Assembly: GCF_009646095.1 (NCBI RefSeq) | Contig: NZ_CP045725.1 | Coordinates: forward strand, 1,364,001 to 1,428,000 | Source of the DNA: Raineyella fluvialis | GTDB lineage: Bacteria > Actinomycetota > Actinomycetes > Propionibacteriales > Propionibacteriaceae | Reading direction: 5' to 3' | Length of the DNA: 64,000 nt | In this document: piece after piece, positions 62,095 to 64,000 of the stretch | How the letters are laid out: the number at the start of each line of letters is the position of its first letter | Position numbering within the stretch: position 1 is the stretch's first letter | Notes under the pieces: model-generated | The model's database searches: none | Seen by the model: the letters and a program-made list of their open reading frames with translations, nothing else | What the model was told of the DNA's origin: nothing | Made by a program: the position numbers and the translations under genes

Positions 62095-64000
62095 ATGACC
62101 GAGGGGGATTCGGCGCGCCGCCGTATCCATATCGAGGGTGAGCCGCAATGGAATGGCGGTCGCCCGTCGGGGCGCTTTGTGCCGGGATCGACTTTTCGCC
62201 CGCAGACGCCGCCACAGCGGTCCGGGGCTGAGGATGTGCCATCGATTCTGGCCGAGGAGTCAGGGCGTCAGCTCGACCGTGCAGTCGTGGATGTTCGCCG
62301 TCGGGTTGCCACACTGAAGGGTCGCCTCGAGAGCGTCTCGGCGCTCATCCCTGCGCTGGCCGAGGCCACCAGTGCCGCCGACGAGCGCGAGCTCGCCCTG
62401 GCGCGGGCCCGCGCAGAGTCGCAGCGTGAGGCCCAGCTGGACTCGGTGATCCGACGATTCGAGGCCGACTCCCGGCGAGGCATGACGGGCGTCGTCGATC
62501 TGTCCCGTCGCCTGGCTCCGGGATGGGCATCAGCCATATGCGAGGGCTCCTGGAGCCCCCAGGAGGTCAGCATTCCCGCTGACTTCGTACGGGTCGGGGC
62601 CATCCCTCACGAGACCGTGGGTGGCGTGCCGCTCATCGTGCCGATGGTGAACCATCCGGGACTCGTGCTGTCCGGTGCGGCCTCCGCAACGGACAACCTG
62701 GCGCTGTCCCTCGCTGCCCGACTGTTCGCCCAGAGCCCTCTGAAGCATGTCGTCCTCGAGGTGTTCGACCCGAAGGTGCGGGGCACTCTGGGGACCTTGA
62801 CCGGCTTGCGTGCGGGCCACCCCGGCGCTTTCCCTCCGCCGACCGTGGATGCCTCCTCGTTCGCCGGCCGCCTCGACGCAGTCATGCAGTCCGCAGTGCG
62901 CAATGTCGAGCTCTCCCGGCTCGCTGGTGTCTCGAGCCTTACCGACCTGTGGCGGCTTCGTGGAACCCCGGAAGGCACCCTCCACCTCGTGGTCATCCTC
63001 GACTACCCATACGCAGTCGACAGGGCCCTCCAGGAACGACTGCTCAGGATCGCGACCATCGGTGGTCCGTCCGGGACGAGTCTGCTCGTGGTCGTGGATC
63101 CGACCGCGGTCCCGGACCGTGAGGTGATCCCGGACGAACTCATCGGACGTCTGACCCTCGTCGAAGTGGGCGCCGACACGGTACGCGTCCCCGGCTACCC
63201 GTGCGACGGTGTCCCCGATCCGGCCCTGCGCCCCGACTTCGTCGAAGAACTGGTGCGGGGCGTCGGCGCCTCTGCGCGACTCGTGCAGGGCCCTACCATC
63301 CCGCTCGAGAGCCTGATGCCCGACGACGTCGAAGTGCCCTGGGCCCACTCTGCAGAACAGTCGCTCGACGTCGTCGTCGGGCGTACGGGGCGCGAGCCGC
63401 TGACCATCTCCTTGCGCACGGAGAATCCGCCCCATCCCAACATCCTCATCGGTGGCGCCGTCGGGCAGGGTAAGTCGAATCTGGTCCTGGACATCATCTA
63501 CGGGCTCGCGGTGAGGTACTCCCCGCAGGAACTGGAGCTGTACCTGCTCGACTTCAAGCGGGGACTGGAATTCAAGCGCTTCGCTCCCGACCCGGATGGT
63601 CGCCACTGGCTCCCGCACGTCAGGGTTCTCAGCCTCGAATCGAACCAGGCCTTCGGCGTGGCGGTCCTCCGCTCCGTCGATGACGAGATGGAGCGGCGTT
63701 CGCAGCTCTTCAAGCAGGTAGGCGCCAATTCCCTGAACAGCTACCGCACCCTCACGTGTTCGCCTATGCCTCGGCTGTTGCTTGTCGTCGATGAGTTCCA
63801 TGTGCTCTTCGAGGGAGAGGACCGCTACGTCGACCAGGCGGTGGAGCTGATGGACCGTCTGGCCAAGCAGGGCCGTGCCTACGGCATCCACCTCCTGCTG
63901 GCGTCCCAGACGACGTCGGGAGTCCGGGGGCTCGCCATCAAGGGGAACTCGATCTTCGCCCAGTTCCCGCTGCGACTCTCCCTCAAGAACACTGCTGCTG
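62095..64000 (+). CDS. FtsK/SpoIIIE-type ATPase, 3' end beyond window
   Basis: An open frame of 635 residues running off the right edge. The N-terminal 60 residues are hydrophilic. A coiled coil follows at about 65-130 (QLDRAVVDVRRRVATLKGRL, RELALARARAESQREAQLD). Then comes a soluble domain, and an FtsK/SpoIIIE ATPase core with Walker A GGAVGQGKSN (about 453-462), LYLLDFKRGLEFKRFAPD, Walker B LLLVVDEFHVLFEG (about 560-573) and LLLASQTTSGVRG. No membrane helices are seen. It resembles stand-alone FtsK-domain ATPases of secretion, conjugation or defence loci rather than FtsK itself. The ATG at 62095 follows GGGGGGAAACAC. Confidence 0.75.
   Translation, partial: MTEGDSARRRIHIEGEPQWNGGRPSGRFVPGSTFRPQTPPQRSGAEDVPSILAEESGRQLDRAVVDVRRRVATLKGRLESVSALIPALAEATSAADERELALARARAESQREAQLDSVIRRFEADSRRGMTGVVDLSRRLAPGWASAICEGSWSPQEVSIPADFVRVGAIPHETVGGVPLIVPMVNHPGLVLSGAASATDNLALSLAARLFAQSPLKHVVLEVFDPKVRGTLGTLTGLRAGHPGAFPPPTVDASSFAGRLDAVMQSAVRNVELSRLAGVSSLTDLWRLRGTPEGTLHLVVILDYPYAVDRALQERLLRIATIGGPSGTSLLVVVDPTAVPDREVIPDELIGRLTLVEVGADTVRVPGYPCDGVPDPALRPDFVEELVRGVGASARLVQGPTIPLESLMPDDVEVPWAHSAEQSLDVVVGRTGREPLTISLRTENPPHPNILIGGAVGQGKSNLVLDIIYGLAVRYSPQELELYLLDFKRGLEFKRFAPDPDGRHWLPHVRVLSLESNQAFGVAVLRSVDDEMERRSQLFKQVGANSLNSYRTLTCSPMPRLLLVVDEFHVLFEGEDRYVDQAVELMDRLAKQGRAYGIHLLLASQTTSGVRGLAIKGNSIFAQFPLRLSLKNTAA

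Overview
The window is GC-rich, densely coded DNA with many GTG starts and short ATGA/GTGA overlaps. It carries a Tad-pilus-type operon with a BTAD-domain protein, a TetR-coupled GAPDH, an IS110 element and FCD-type GntR and IclR regulators. This fits an actinobacterium, possibly in the Propionibacteriales, but no rRNA or marker gene is present, so the placement is low confidence. No tRNA, rRNA or CRISPR array was seen.

Layout. 1-2.8 kb: end of a TadE/TadG-like pilus gene, then a LysM+BTAD membrane protein. 3.1-5.0 kb: DUF485 + ActP-type acetate symporter pair. 5.3-10.3 kb: DUF2207 protein, MscS channel, thiamine salvage (thiE, thiM), AAA ATPase. 10.3-14.5 kb: sbcD-sbcC. 14.5-17.4 kb: an NCS2 purine permease fused to an OHCU-decarboxylase-like domain, then a ketopantoate-reductase-like gene. 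17.4-24.8 kb: TetR-gap, a DUF5134-like membrane protein, an unknown protein, aminotransferase, universal stress protein, fumarase. 24.8-26.5 kb: IS110 element between two tandem-repeat patches. 26.6-28.9 kb: sulfide:quinone oxidoreductase-DsrC-DsrE. 28.9-35.4 kb: GntR, aromatic-ring hydroxylase, MFS transporter, FUSC-type protein, urea transporter.

The main point of interest is 35.5-59.6 kb, a ureide/glyoxylate island bracketed by two similar IclR regulators. One plus-strand operon encodes an NCS1 permease, a split transketolase, a TIM-barrel sugar isomerase and a DUF1537 four-carbon-acid kinase. Minus-strand operons encode an allantoin-racemase-like protein, carbamate kinase, a second NCS1 permease, allantoinase, a divergent ATCase-fold transcarbamylase, a DUF3830 protein, tartronate semialdehyde reductase, glyoxylate carboligase, hydroxypyruvate isomerase, glycerate kinase, asparaginase, and a second, orphan ATCase. 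No allantoicase, allantoate amidohydrolase, ureidoglycolate lyase/dehydrogenase or urease is visible. I infer that allantoate, which is diureidoacetate, may be opened phosphorolytically by the transcarbamylase(s), with carbamate kinase recovering ATP and the carbon leaving as glyoxylate to glycerate. The hypothesis is untested.

A CGAA-N7-TTC(C/G)G motif recurs in four promoter regions of this island and may be an IclR operator. Several intergenic spacers hold strong hairpins or C-rich repeats that could set expression ratios within the operons.

Quality note: nine genes (DUF2207, thiE, thiM, AAA ATPase, DUF5134-like, an unknown protein, the ring hydroxylase, asparaginase, hydroxypyruvate isomerase) are each interrupted by a frame change at a C/G run. 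Each is restored by adding one base. These look like systematic base-calling deletions rather than nine pseudogenes, so the genes are annotated as full length. 59.8-64 kb holds a stand-alone E2-type acyltransferase domain, a zinc-ribbon membrane protein and an FtsK/SpoIIIE-type ATPase that runs off the right edge.
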